From the NCBI GenBank assembly GCA_030765045.1, contig CM060967.1, positions 122,418,912 to 122,482,911 of the forward strand: DNA of 64,000 bases. Direction: 5' to 3'. Source of the stretch: Tenodera sinensis (Eukaryota > Arthropoda > Insecta > Mantodea > Mantidae). Under the pieces are notes generated by a model, which saw only the letters and a list, made by a program, of their open reading frames with translations, did not search any database and had not been told where the DNA came from. The first letter of the stretch is position 1. Every line of letters begins with the position of its first letter. Position numbers and translations under genes: made by a program. Shown here one piece after another: positions 1 through 12,558 of the stretch.

Positions 1-202
1 TTACTTGTGTGTGTTCCTCTGATGTGTGGTCAGCGAGGAGCAAACAAGAAGCCAAATAATCAATTCTAAACCATAAAAACTCAGCATTCTTTTTTGCGCG
101 TATTTGAACAAGTAACACTGCTTTTTCTGGTAGCATTTACGGCGTTTAAGAAATACACTCAAACAATTCCTTAAACAAAGATAATGCTACGATGTATTTC
201 TC

Positions 203-1429
<1,227 letters not shown>

Positions 1430-1750
1430 CTAAGATTTTCGTGGAAATTTCCCATTTCAAATTATTATTTACTTATTTTTCGAAAATTTTTATTTTCTCA
1501 CCAATGATTAACCATTTTAATGAAGCTACCTTAGGTTTCAAATATTTTCATGATAATTGAAATGTATATCTTGAATCATTGGGAATAACCTCTGCAGTTA
1601 TCTTCATACTGACTGACGTTTACATAACTTGTAAACTGTACGAGATTGACAAAAATTAATACACAAGAATGTAGATCTCGTTAAATCACGCAATTTATGT
1701 GAAATAATTTCTTTTGTGGATTAACCATTTCCGAGAAACTCATAATTTTT
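1430..1750 (+). mobile_element. Older family A copy, left part (host of a nested insertion)
   Basis: The order of blocks matches the middle of family A with heavy divergence: the 'cgaaaatttttattttctc' block, the 'gattaaccattttaat' block, the 'gtaaactgtacgagat' block and the 'taaccatttccgaga' block. The copy stops at a T-run at 1746-1750, where the younger copy at 1751-2610 begins, and it resumes at 2611. The true left end is eroded. Confidence 0.7.
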
Positions 1751-1884
1751 ACCTTCTCTACTACGTATTAAAGTAGAAGGAAATACTGTATTCCATCCAA
1801 AAATTCAATGTCGAGATTTCACCGGAAATACGTTTTGAAGCCCCCTAAATAAAAAAAGCATTTTTAGAAAAAGGTCTGTGTGTG

Positions 1885-1915
<31 letters not shown>

Positions 1916-2610
1916 GGACAGCATAACTCAAAAACGAAAAGTAGGTTAAAAACCAAAGTTGGTATTTAAGTTTAATGTCTTTCAAGCCTGTGACACGAAG
2001 ATTCTGAAGAAAATTCCTCCACCCTAAACTAGCCTTTACAAGGAAAATTTCTCGAAAATTTTTATTTTCTTGAAAATGGCTCTAACGATTTTGATTAAAA
2101 TGTCATATTTTTTTAGATATTTTCATGACAAATGAAATTCATATCTTGAATTTTCTGGCCATAGCCCCTGTAGTCGTATTTACTCTGGGCGAGTTTTGCA
2201 TAACTGGTAAACCGTAAGAGATAGACCAAATCTTAGTATACAAAGTGTAGATCTTGCTAAAATACACAATTTATGTCTGAATGCATTTTTTTTTTCTTTG
2301 TAGTGAACCATTTCGGAGAATGCCTTGTTATTTCTGTGAGTTTTAGAGAACTTATACTTCTGTAAAATATATCGTTTTTTTAACGTATATGTTAACCGTG
2401 CAAAGAGAACGGAATTTGAAAGCTTTAAAAGATTTGACTATCTCTCAGAGCCTACTGTATTCCCATACTCCCCTTGCACCTACAAGGAAATAAGCAATAG
2501 ATAATTTGTACAAATGTTTATCTCAACTAACACGAAGAACATAGGAATAAGAGTTTGCAAGAATGGTTAGTACCAGAGTAGAGAAAGTCATGTGAGTGCA
2601 ACACGATAGA
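1751..2610 (+). mobile_element. Family A (Helentron/HINE-like) full copy, nested
   Basis: The left end reads ACCTTCTCTACTACG and forms the imperfect terminal hairpin. Next come the 'ttccatccaaaaattcaatg' block and a (GTCT)n tract at about 1875-1914. The shared body follows (see summary). The right end carries the arm AGTAGAGAAAGT and then the tip ending ACACGATAGA. It has no coding capacity. T-runs flank both sides, and the flanking sequences join into one older family A copy, so this is a family member inserted into its own kind. Confidence 0.85.
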
Positions 2611-2880
2611 TTTTTTGAAATGGGAAGTCACCATTCGCTTTTTCCTCCTCCTGACTATGCAAAGAACGGAATTTTAAAGTCATCACATAGCAACCAACTC
2701 TTAAAAGACTTGACTATAGCTTAAACGTATTTGTTCTACTAATCCCTTTGGACCTTCAAGGAAGTGTGAAATAAAAACATTGCTACAAATGCCTATCTCG
2801 ATTAACATGAAATAGAAGAATAAGAAGCATAGTTTATACAGCAGTGAGTAGAGGAACTCATGTGAGTGCCGTACATAAAG
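2611..2880 (+). mobile_element. Older family A copy, right part
   Basis: This continues the element interrupted at 1750. The block 'gaaatgggaagtcaccattc' corresponds to the 'caaatggaacatcgttattc' block of younger copies. It is followed by 'gactatgcaaagaacgg' and the terminal 'gagtagaggaactcatgtga'. It contains a stretch ('catcacatagcaacc') that younger copies lack, which suggests a separate older subfamily. Confidence 0.7.
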
Positions 2881-3321
2881 TTTTATGTAATTATTATGTC
2901 ATATTTTTAAAACTTCAGTCACTGGTTTATTTTTCAAAAAGGTTTAGGTCATGAAAATGCCGGACGTGATCGTCGTATAGTTGTTTTGGTGTGCGAGGAA
3001 TGCGTTTAATAAAAAGCCCCAGATATGCCGAGGAGTGTGTCCTACATTGTGTTACAGCCCACGTGGTAAACCAGGATGGTAAACAGGATTCAAATCGAAG
3101 CTCTAGAACGATCCGGTTTTGTTTACGCGTATCTTTATTAAGTGCGGACAATATCCTTTAATTTAAGGTCAACGATCAGCCAGAGAGTGGAGTACATTAG
3201 ATGTAATGGATGATGGTTTCTGTTCTGATACACTACCGGAATGAGAGACGCGCTGGAACACTGATTAACTGTGAAGCCTTGAACCACATTCCCTAAGGAA
3301 TTTTAATGTTCAGGCCTTTTT
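2881..3321. other. Unassigned DNA
   Basis: Nothing is recognised. A 74-codon minus-strand frame (2927-3151) has no motif that I can place. Confidence 0.5.
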
Positions 3322-3455
3322 ACTTTCTCCACTATAGGAAGTATTGCACTCCAACCAGAAATTCCTTATCGAGATTACACCGAAAATACACGTCCTCAGT
3401 CTCCCTAATTTCTCTTTCCTCCTCTTCCTCTTTCTCTTCCTCCTCCTCCTCTTCC
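3322..3455 (+). mobile_element. Family A hairpin-end fragment followed by a pyrimidine tract
   Basis: Positions 3322-3402 match the first 80 bp of family A (ACTTTCTCCACTATAGG, then the 'attgcactccaaccagaaat' block and 'ttacaccgaaaatacacgtc'). A TTCC/TCC-rich tract (3407-3455) takes the place of the usual GT tract. No other part of the element is present. Confidence 0.7.
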
Positions 3456-3494
3456 TTACACATTACTTCTTTACTCTCTTTTCTTCGAACTTCT

Positions 3495-3749
3495 TGCCCG
3501 CCTCTGTAGCGTGATGGTTAGCGTGTCTGCCTCATGTTCAAGAGGTCGCGAGTTCGAATTTCGCTTAGGGTAAGTTATCCGGGTAAGGTGTTTTTCCGAG
3601 GTTTTCCCTACCCTAAGAAGACGAATGTCGGGTAACTTAAAGCTCCATAGACCTCGGGCTCATTTGAGCATCATTTCACCCATTCGTCCGATATGACACA
3701 ATGTTGGGGGACGTTAATTTAAAAAAAAAAAAAAAAAAAAAATAAAAAA
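3495..3749 (+). mobile_element. tRNA-derived SINE with poly-A tail
   Basis: The head has pol III promoter elements: a box A-like stretch (TAGCGTGATGGTTAGCGTG) and a box B-like stretch (GGTCGCGAGTTCGAATTTC). The body contains 'tttttccgaggttttcccta' and 'cgaatgtcgggtaactt', and the element ends in an A-rich tail (about 3720-3749). An exact 11-bp direct repeat, TCGAACTTCTT, flanks it at 3484-3494 and 3750-3760, as expected for LINE-driven insertion. The head-and-body layout resembles termite/cockroach SINEs from memory; the family name was not checked. Confidence 0.9.
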
Positions 3750-3760
3750 TCGAACTTCTT

Positions 3761-4359
3761 ATGGGCATGACCATACCATTTCAGTTGTCTTTCTTCTATA
3801 TAATTAATGATTTTTCTTGTTTTACCTCTTCTCTTATTCGTTCATTCCTAATCCTATCTCTTCTGGTCTTACCCAGCATTCATCTCATGTATTTCCTTTC
3901 GACTTGTCACTTTATTCCGATGTATAAAAAGAGACAAAGTCATTTTATGTCTACGTGCACACACGAGTAAACAGCACAAAAAAATAAATAAATAAATAAA
4001 ATAAAATAAATAAAAAGACCGGAAATCCGAATTTCATAAAAATGCCGTATCTTGAAACGTCTTCATGGTGAATCAACGGAACAAAGAAAACGGAATTCTC
4101 ATGGAGAATACAAAACAGTTGTAGCGTTATAGCAACACACGAAAATCTAAGAACGTCATATTAGTAATCGTAAATATATCTAAACTTTTAATCCTTTATT
4201 TATCATGTTTGTCTCGGAAGTTGATAAATTCTGGGCAAGAACGGAGAACACCACTCGCATCCTTTCAACTAGGAAGTAACATTCAACCATGCAGATTCTG
4301 TGATCGGTGGTCGCTTCCCTCTCGCGTGGAAGGAATGCACAAAATATTCTAGTGAAAAA
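3761..4359. other. Unassigned DNA with an (AAAT)-rich stretch
   Basis: An AAATA-type low-complexity run occupies about 3977-4016. I recognise nothing else. Confidence 0.5.
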
Positions 4360-4975
4360 CAGAACATCTCAAATTTCATATGATATGATATGTGAGTGCG
4401 TGATTCTGCAATGGCCAATTTTTATAGCCACTCGTTCTTGACGTTTCAGTTGATTGAGACGAAATCTTAATATTCCGTTAGTCATTATGCCATGCAGTTT
4501 ACTGAGTTGCTATACCATTGGTTCTCCCAGTTACTTCTGGTGTTACTTTTAATAGAGTGTAAGTTATACTTGTTATTGTATCATCTCGAGGTAAATTGGT
4601 TGCTTTACGGGCTGCTACATCTGCTCATTCGTCGCCATCAATTGTCTATGTTAATTTGTTTACCTGAATTGATAGCCTCATTGGATAAGAATTGCATTTC
4701 TTGAACCAGTGAATTTCTTGTTTGTTTATCCTTAATGGCCAGGATTGATAGTCAATCATTACCAAAAATGATTTGGGATTTTCTGATTTTAAAATGAGTT
4801 GCAGACTTTCTTTTATGGCGAATAACGCGCACGAGAAAACTGAATTAATGTTCAGGTAGTTTGTCTAAAACTGTGTTTTCAGGATAAACAATTGCACATG
4901 CACATTTTCCATCGATAATAGAACCATTGATGTGCATATGTAAATCAGTTCGAAGGAACTCCTGAATTTCAAGCA
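4360..4975 (-). pseudogene. LINE ORF2 remnant: RNase H and C-terminal region
   Basis: Minus-strand translation, with several frameshifts and stops, gives fragments of an RNase H domain and tail of a non-LTR retrotransposon. They are a 'DLHINGSIIDGKCACAIVYP' stretch (start of RNase H), then 'LAIKDKQTRNSLVQEMQFLS', then 'IDGDE-ADVAARKATNLP' (the normally conserved GNE-AD motif), and finally 'RQERVAIKIGHCRITHSHII' (the usual R-RIGH-R-TH motif). Domain order fits RNase H-bearing LINEs such as the I and R1 groups. The copy lacks the reverse transcriptase and is not functional. Confidence 0.8.
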
Positions 4976-5727
4976 AAGGTTAATTATTGTTGGATATCAT
5001 TACGTTTTATTTATACATTTTGTGGTATTAATTTCGTACTTTTGTTTTATTTTCATCAATCTTGCCATTAAATGTGAAAATGTCAAGTGTGATCTCATTG
5101 TTTCATTTCTTAGTTTATCAAATTTACCGTACATTTACATATATCATAAATTTCTCTTTTTGTTATTGTTTTCAAGGTTCAGAGCCATGTAACCATAATT
5201 TAAAAAAAAAAATTCTGTTTGTACCCTAGTTTTTCTTCCTTGAGTTCTAATTGTTCCGCAGACGGTTTGAAACATTAACTATCAATTCATTGTGTTAGAC
5301 AAATTGAAAACTAATGCTACATGCTAGATAATGAAGATAATTATTGTTTCTATAATTAAGGAACAATGAGGACTTGAGAAGCGAGGGAAAGAACCTTGCT
5401 GTGTCCTTGGAGAACCGTACGGTCCCCTTCTGTTGACATCTCTTGAACGTGACTTTCCTGCCTTTAGGGACACAGAATTCCGAAGTGTGCAGTAGTGGTT
5501 GCTATAGAAACGAATGCTCCGGCCCGGTGAAGAACGCAATTATCTTCGTTTCCTCTTCATCGATCAGCTTGTAACCAATTTATCAAAATATCCGCTTGCG
5601 GTCTCTCACGTCCAACAAATCTCATGTCTTCTTTATTTAATTTACTTGTTTGTAAGCACGAACATTTTCCTAGGCAGTGTAAATCGGATGAAAGCATGTT
5701 GGACGCCTATCCCTCGAAAGTGTCTTT
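4976..5727. other. Unassigned AT-rich DNA
   Basis: No recognisable coding or repeat features. It may include eroded LINE sequence upstream of the RNase H remnant, but I cannot align it. Confidence 0.45.
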
Positions 5728-5830
5728 ACTTTCTCTACTACGTATATAAGTATTGTATTCCACCCAAAAATTCGATGTCGAGATTTCACCGGAAATATGT
5801 GTTTTGAGGCCCCCTGAATACACACACACA

Positions 5831-5879
<49 letters not shown>

Positions 5880-6032
5880 GAAAAAGATCCCGTTGCACGT
5901 GCAAGAAAATGAGCAATAAGATAATTTCTGCAAATGCTTATCTCAATTTACACGAAGAAGAGAAAAGAGTAAGAGATTGTAAGAATGGTCAGTACAAGAG
6001 TAGAGAAAGTCATGTGAGTGCAACACATCAGA
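5728..6032 (+). mobile_element. Family A copy with large internal deletion
   Basis: Both ends are present: the hairpin end ACTTTCTCTACTACGTA on the left, and AGTAGAGAAAGTCATG followed by CACATCAGA on the right. About 550 bp of the middle is missing. A (CA)n run (5820-5842) and an A-run (5844-5877) sit at the point where the element goes straight from the microsatellite into the 'ccgttgcacgtgcaag' block. Internal deletion with both tips kept is typical of small non-autonomous DNA elements. Confidence 0.88.
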
Positions 6033-6057
6033 TTTTTACTTTATGTTATTTATCTGC

Positions 6058-6222
6058 TTATATATATATATATATATTACAAAAAACAAATACCAAGGCA
6101 AATCTGTTTCATCTTTAAACAAAGTTAATTAAAATATTGAAACATTTTGCTATGGCTTAAAACCTACTTTCTGTAAGAATAGTTTGTACTAAAGTAGAGA
6201 AAGTTGTGTGAGTACAATGATA
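6058..6222 (+). mobile_element. (TA)n tract and older family A tail fragment
   Basis: A (TA)10 tract at 6058-6077 is followed, at about 6165-6222, by a diverged family A right end ('gtaagaatagtttgtactaa', 'agtagagaaagttgtgtgag'). Confidence 0.55.
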
Positions 6223-7328
6223 CGCTTTTTTATTATTTCTTTTACTTTTATTTTATTTATTTATTTTTTAAATTTTAGTTGGGATATCAACCTGAACGTT
6301 TCCCAGCTGGAATTTATTTACAGACTCGCATTAATTGACAATCCAAGCCGAGGCATGGAGGTAGTTGAAGAGCACCTAACAATGACAAATTTAGAACTAC
6401 CAGAAAGAGTGAAAGCCTACCTTCCTCATTGAAGGCTTAAGGACAAAGATGATCCTGCCCAACTGGTATGGCTTAAAGGGAAAAAAGAAGCCACCCCATC
6501 AAAATTCAATGGCATAGGGGCTATGATAGATCGAGAATGGATAAGGGAAAACTTCGGAATGTAACACGTGATAACAAGATTGGCAGTTCACGGGTTCCAC
6601 CACCTCATCTGTAAAAACACGCTATACGTGAACCAAATAAATCGTGCAAGTGCACAATGTGTAATAAAAATGTCAACACTACCATATAGAATTTATTATG
6701 CCCTAAAAGGCCAAAATCGATAATTTGATATGCAAAACATAAGGTATAACTAATTAAAGTTGCAAATAACTAAATGAGCATTTGGCTGCAATAAATGTAT
6801 TAGTAAAACAGCAATCCAAGAGTCGGTAGATAAAATTGTGATGTCCCTGATCGATCCCAGTAAGAGGCCACCTAAAGCATACTGGCAGTATATGTACGGG
6901 ACGGTTGTTAATAATATTCAGGTTAGATCGACCGAGCTGAATTTCCTCGACCTTTGACACCAGAAACAGCACGTGACTACTGACGGCCGCATTGTTAAAA
7001 CCCCACACTGGTACTTTTTACTAGGTGTATTGATCCACTCGGTTTACATTCAATCGAGCTGGAGCTATTTATAGACCGATGATGAGGGCTAGGGAGAAGA
7101 GAATAATAGAGACTAAACCAAGGGGAAAAAGCAAGCACTTTAATAAGGAAGGGCTCCCACGATGTCACCCGATCTAGAGGTCCAGATGTAAGGCTTCTTG
7201 GAAATGTTAACACTTCCTGGGAAGCTAACAACGTGTAATGTTACGGATTTGCTGCTACTCTTGAATCAGCCCGCTCTCTTCGTCAAGGAGCATTGGCGGA
7301 TTCAATTTCCTACTTCAGGGGTGGCAAA
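6223..7328. other. Unassigned DNA
   Basis: A 74-codon plus-strand frame (6208-6432) ends 'TNLELPERVKAYLPH'. It has a few further readable codons after its stop, but I cannot place it in a family. Nothing else is recognised up to 7328. Confidence 0.45.
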
Positions 7329-7425
7329 CATGGGCGTCGTGAAGGGGGGAGGCCAAGGGGGTGCTGCGACCCCTACTTGGAAATTAATGAATTTTATGTG
7401 CAGTCAGTTGCAAAGAACAATTTTT
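7329..7425 (+). mobile_element. Truncated relative of the 248-bp hAT-like element at 9088
   Basis: The stretch CATGGGCGTCGTGAAGGG, then 'aaattaatgaatttta' and 'tgcagtcagttgc', parallels the left 100 bp of the element at 9088-9335. The right terminus is missing and no target duplication is visible. Confidence 0.55.
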
Positions 7426-7604
7426 CCTCACGTTACCCGTACAAAAGAGATACTCGATTGTTTCATAGCACCTGTGTGACAAATGAGCTTGCCAGTGACG
7501 TCATTCATATTTTAATCCTTGACATGTAATGATACATTGAGTACGCATTAAAGGTAATTTTTACTACTTTGTGAACATTAATAATACAAGAACCAATAAA
7601 GCGA

Positions 7605-7840
<236 letters not shown>

Positions 7841-8589
7841 TAATAATATCTTTGTTAATGTGGAAGTATTATTTAAAAATCCTGCAGTGCGTTTCACTTA
7901 AGTCGATCACTAATTGTAATTCACAGATGTCATATCCCGACGTTCCTTGCAGAACGCCCTTCTACAACGGTTACAATGGATGGTGGTCATTCTCCTCTGC
8001 TTTGCAGGGCATGTGTAGCAAACAGTCCGTTTTCCTGGTCTCCAGTACTGCACCCCACCAATGACGCCTGTACTGCGCAGAGGTGGGGGGCGCAGCGGCT
8101 GGGCGGCAAGCCTTGGCCTTTCATGGGCTGTTGCGCTGGGGATTTAGGTAGTGATGGTGGTCGTGGTGATAGTGATTGAGCTAGGCCTGTGGCTATTTTA
8201 AACACTTAGTCATATTATGCTTCGTAGGATAAATTAGTATAATAATGGTTTATTACGCAGCGAAAAAGAACACTGATTATTCGTAAAAATGCAATAATTT
8301 TATCCGGCATGCGAACAATTAATTACGTATAATAAATTAAAAGGTTACTAAAACAAACAATCGTTTATACAGTATGAAAAGATTACCTAAGATGCCAAAT
8401 GTAAGGACAAAATCAACATGAAACAGTGGAATAAACCTACCTTGACTCCTAGTGGAGTAAGCTACACTATAGGTAAACGTTCGTCATATTTAGGACGTCA
8501 CGTCCAGAAGTCAGGTAAATATAAATACTTCCAACTCCGTGAACACACTGAATCATGCAATGACTTCTTTATAGTAAATCCGGTCTAAG
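7841..8589. other. Unassigned DNA with a GC-rich patch
   Basis: Positions about 8040-8180 are clearly GC-rich compared with the flanks. They contain short open frames on both strands (8064-8205), none with a motif I can name. Confidence 0.5.
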
Positions 8590-8664
8590 AAAGACACTAA
8601 CACGGGAATCGAACTCGGGTATCCCGCTTGGTAAGCAGCAGCGCTATCACCACGCTAAAGACAC
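8590..8664 (-). mobile_element. tRNA-like SINE head (minus strand)
   Basis: On the minus strand the sequence has box A-like TAGCGTGGTGATAGCGCTG and box B-like GAGTTCGATTCCCG at tRNA-like spacing. Acceptor pairing is poor and no SINE body can be traced, so this is a SINE head or tRNA pseudogene and not a working tRNA. Confidence 0.6.
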
Positions 8665-9079
8665 GATCATTTTCAAGAACTATTAGGTATTTAGAATTTG
8701 TTTCACTACACATGAAGTTCACAACCCCTAAGAGGCTTCTGGGTATCGAAAGTAAGGCGTTTTAACTTGCACAATATTGCAAATATTTTTACTTGCTGTA
8801 GAACCATTGTTCTTTCTGTGAAGCATTAATTACCTGCTTCGTGTCTCCACCTATCGCTAAGAAGAGGTCGCCCGTGTTCAAGGACGAACGTACGTTAACA
8901 ATGCAAGTGACGCAAACAGTGACGACATTAATCAGCTGAAGTAAAACTTGCGTATTCATTTTTTGTACTCACTGTGACTAATCTGTTATTACGTGGGTGG
9001 TAATAATGATAAGAATAGCGACTTATTACCTTCCTCCTGAGAATGTCCTAGCACAACAATTATCATCCCACTGCCTGAG
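8665..9079. other. Unassigned DNA
   Basis: No coding or repeat feature is recognised. Confidence 0.5.
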
Positions 9080-9087
9080 GTTACATG

Positions 9088-9335
9088 CATGGGCGTCACG
9101 AAGGGGGCCCCCTTCCAAATTAATGAATTAACATGCAGTCAATTACTGACTATTAGACCACTGTTTTAATGTTGATGTAAAAAAACAATTTTTATTCAAC
9201 GCAAATTAATACGGCTATCCGCAACAAATACATTACCTTTTTGTAACAGAATAATGCATTAATATTGTTTGATTGCAAACTTCCAACATGAGGCCCCCAC
9301 TCCCTCTGAAAAAAAAATGTCTGCTGAAGCCCATG
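9088..9335. mobile_element. 248-bp hAT-like non-autonomous element
   Basis: The left end reads CATGGGCGTCACGAAGGGGG. The right end, reverse complemented, reads CATGGGCTTCAGCAGAC, so the short inverted ends share CATGGGC. An exact 8-bp direct repeat GTTACATG flanks it at 9080-9087 and 9336-9343, which is the hAT superfamily duplication length. It is non-coding. A truncated relative lies at 7329. Confidence 0.72.
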
Positions 9336-9538
9336 GTTACATGTTTGGGAAAGTTTTCCGGTTATTAGCGAAGGATAGCCCAGCAGTATTATCCAGAATC
9401 TATAGATGCGGGGTTATAAACAGATTGGAACAGAAATTTGAAAGAAAACAACAGAAAAGCTGTAAAAACTGCAGTACGTTTGGAAGCAGGTTTCCCTTTT
9501 ACACCTGACTTTTTGTGCGCTTCCTGTTTTCTATCTAG

Positions 9539-10549
9539 CAGTGGCGTAGCGTGGTGTGTATAGACTTGAGTATGCACTTTGAACTAGTGTTAAGTGTGCG
9601 CATAGGTGAAATTTCTAAATTCTACAATTATTAGCGGATTTCGTTCACACTCATATCAAACACAATACATATAAGGAATAATATACATTCAAATGTTCAT
9701 TGTAATATCTTCAACACCTGTAAATTTATTATCTTTTCTAGCTATTGTTTTAGCAGCGTACCTAAAATGCTCCACGAGATGAAGTTTTCAAATTTTGGAT
9801 AATTTTAAACATTATTCTGTTATGGATAAGTACTCTCAAAAAAATGTTGGGACGAGAAAATTGTATAAATCTTTGGTTTATTACATAAAAATTATTAACT
9901 TTGAAAAAATAGTTTTTTTTCACAATTTTTACAGTTTTTATTTCCTTTATAATTCACCAACTGGTAAATATTAAAGATACAGAACAATTACTCCCATTAC
10001 AAACACTCTGACTCCATATTCGGAGCTGCTGGTTTCCAGGAAATGCAGTGTATTATTCTCTACAACACGTGTTTTCCTCGTAGTGAATCGCGCGGAAGCA
10101 CATGGGCAGTGTGCATACCCATCCTTCGGTTTCCTGGTGTATTTTTGTCTTACGCATTCACGTACATTATATTTGAAAATAGTGCTTGTTGTACTCTGAT
10201 TCGTGCAGAAGAAGTTAAAAATATGAAATTAACCTTCATTGCAAAGATACTGTGAAACTTAGTTTTAAACATTAACAAGCGAGATGCACTTTTCTGCGTT
10301 GCATCCACTGCGCGCGCATATCGTTTGACGTGACTAGTGTGAGGCAACTAGAAGCACCAGCCGCTCTGTTGCAATGTTTAACATGATATGCTAACAATAC
10401 TAATTCATAGGACATTGTTGTACGAAACATACTCTTCAGCAAGCGTTACGCCAATTGGATTAGTATTGTAGATAATAGGAAAACTTTAACTAAGAAAAAC
10501 TGGTAGGATATGCAACACATTACCCACATCCATTGACACTACGCTTTTA
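9539..10549 (+). mobile_element. 1-kb hAT-like non-autonomous element, copy 1
   Basis: The left tip is CAGTGGCGTAGCGTGG and the right tip, reverse complemented, is TAAAAGCGTAGTGTCAATGG, so the inverted ends share GCGTAG-GT. An exact 8-bp target duplication, CTATCTAG, lies at 9531-9538 and 10550-10557. A second copy at 42231-43250 aligns over almost the whole length (for example 'ctaaattctacaattattag' and 'atccattgac-ctacgc'). No transposase motif is visible in either copy. Confidence 0.88.
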
Positions 10550-10589
10550 CTATCTAGGTATCTTTATTTACATAGTACATAGTTGTAGA

Positions 10590-11165
10590 ATTTGTCTCAC
10601 TAGATTAGAACCTTTCTCTAATTTTGCTGTCTTCGTTAATCTGCTATCTTCTCCGTTTTATAGCTTCGCATTTCAATAAAAGAGTTTCACAGTTTCATTG
10701 GCTTTTAAACATAAGCGACAAATGCGTTCCTTAGATATTTTCTGAATGTACCATGTTCAGTTATGTACTTGTAAATCTACGCTGTGGCTTGGTTAACGTA
10801 ATGTGTGAGTCACTTAGTTTGTCCTCAGGCTTATTAATTATCTGCCTGTAAAGTTTGTGTATTGGTATTATTTCCTATTTGTTTTGGGTTTCATTACGAA
10901 CCCAATTTTGTACCGCCTTTTTAGGTTCTAAGGTCTGGTCCTGTAAAGGGATGAGATGCTCCTTTCTTTGCTAGAACATCAGCCTTTTCATTTCCTACAA
11001 TACCCGTATGACTGAGTACCCACCGTAATTCTACATTGTCACGGAGTGAAAGATTTAACATGCTGTTATAACATTCCCACACTAGTTTGGCTTAAAGTGA
11101 TGGGAACTGAGAACTTTAAGTGCAGCCTGGCTGTCGAAATAAATTTATAACAATATTTTTCCCTA
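10590..11165 (-). pseudogene. LINE ORF2 remnant: RNase H and zinc-knuckle tail
   Basis: Minus-strand reading from about 11150 gives 'DSQAALKVLSSHHF' (RNase H aspartate motif). After a frameshift comes 'KLVWECYNSMLNLSLRDNVE', then 'LRWVLSHTGIVGNEKADVLA' and 'KKGASHPFTGPDLRT'. In a complete protein the HTG-GNEKAD part is the catalytic RNase H segment. Further on, 'ERICRLCLKANETVK' followed by a frameshifted 'LLKCEAIKRRR' is the C-terminal Cys-rich tail. The order and motifs indicate an RNase H-bearing non-LTR retrotransposon of insects. It is 5' truncated and frameshifted. Confidence 0.88.
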
Positions 11166-12115
11166 CAACCGTAAAGCTATAGATGGAGCTCTGATACTTT
11201 CTTTCTTTCCTTTTTTTTTTTTTAACATGGGGAATGTACTGCTCTAAATAGCCCGTGAAAGCCTTTTATGTTGCACTTTCATTAAATTCTTCAAAAGTGT
11301 TTTCATACATTTAAAAATAAAGATGATTATTTACTTTTTAAATTGCTAGTATTGATTAAGACGTCTTAATCGTTCACCAGCTATCTTGAATAACGTTTAT
11401 AAAGTGACTACGAAATTTTAAATGTGTTGCTTTAACTTAGGAGAAAATTGCACCTGAAGAACAAAATATGTGAAAAATCTTTAAATTTGTTTTATTGGAA
11501 TATCAATGTAGTAAAAATTAACTTGCGTAAGCTTTGTTTATGGCTTCTGAATCAAAAGAAGCAGTTATATAAGCTGTAAAAGTATTATTATGATAGATTG
11601 TATACTCTTTAAGGAACACTAGTATACATTGCATTGAGATTCTGCATGGAAATCGCTACTATGACATAACCAAGAGTCCGTAATAAATTGATGAATTAAC
11701 TAACGCATGATTTTAAACCGATTGTTTCTAAGTAACATTCTCAGCGATGCAGCGACACAGTTCTACATTTATCGCTGCCTGCGCGCAAGTGATATTGGCG
11801 CTCTCTGTTGCTTAAAAGCGATACTGCTCCGTCCCTCGGAACATGGAGCGCTTCAAGCGGTAATAATTTAAGCTAAGTGAACAGCTGATATTTCACAAAT
11901 TACGTCAGCTGTCTACGCTACGGCAATGAGTATCCTAGTGGGATATTATTGTAAGAAATGACAACATACACGAAGTCACGGCATCTGATTAATAGGAAAA
12001 AAAGAAAGGAAAGGAGAAATAATGATTATTTTCTGTAATAAATTTCTCTAATCTGGAACTAACTCATCCTTAAAAAAAGATGTTCGTTTAAGCACGAAGA
12101 TAGCGTCTGAGTGAA
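11166..12115. other. Unassigned AT-rich DNA
   Basis: There is a T-run near 11209-11222. Nothing else is recognised; reverse transcriptase sequence belonging to the LINE remnant may be present but is beyond recognition. Confidence 0.45.
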
Positions 12116-12119
12116 GCTA

Positions 12120-12385
12120 ATGTAAAAGGTGCATTCAGAAGGTCCCGGGTTCAGTCCTTGGGACCGCCAATTCTGATCGTAAGTTTTTCGTGGTTCTTCC
12201 TAGTCGGTCAGCGAATGCTGTGGTGTTTTTTCACCTAATACGATTCCCTTTCCATTGTTTCGCTTTCATTCCGGTTTCCCCCCCCCCCCAAGTTTTACCT
12301 GTGCTTCTAGGTTTCGTGGCGTGTGGAGGTGCCGGACAGATGGCAGGAATGCTTCATTCGAAGAAAGAGCATTCTCCGTAGATAC
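12120..12385 (+). mobile_element. tRNA-derived SINE, diverged
   Basis: A box B-like 'aaggtcccgggttcagtcc' lies near the left, followed by a body with 'ttcctagtcggtcagcgaat' and a C-run (12281-12290). The tail 'tttcgtggcgtgtggaggtg' with 'cagatggcaggaatgctt' has a clear counterpart at 40070-40130, so the two loci share a SINE 3' part. Confidence 0.6.
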
Positions 12386-12558
12386 TAGAGAACTGTTTGG
12401 TCGAGGGTCAGGAATACCTTCGTAAGACAAGCCCGTTTCGAGGACAATTTTTTGATCTTGGCAAGGTCAGACAATTGAGGATGTATTGGGACGTGTATGA
12501 GAGATGGGGGTAGTACCTGACCCTTGACACTGGTTTTGCCTTCTGAGGGTCGCACTTT

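Noticed and set aside
5753..6118. 121-codon plus ORF
   Set aside because: Composed of family A end, (CA)n and an A-run; not a gene.
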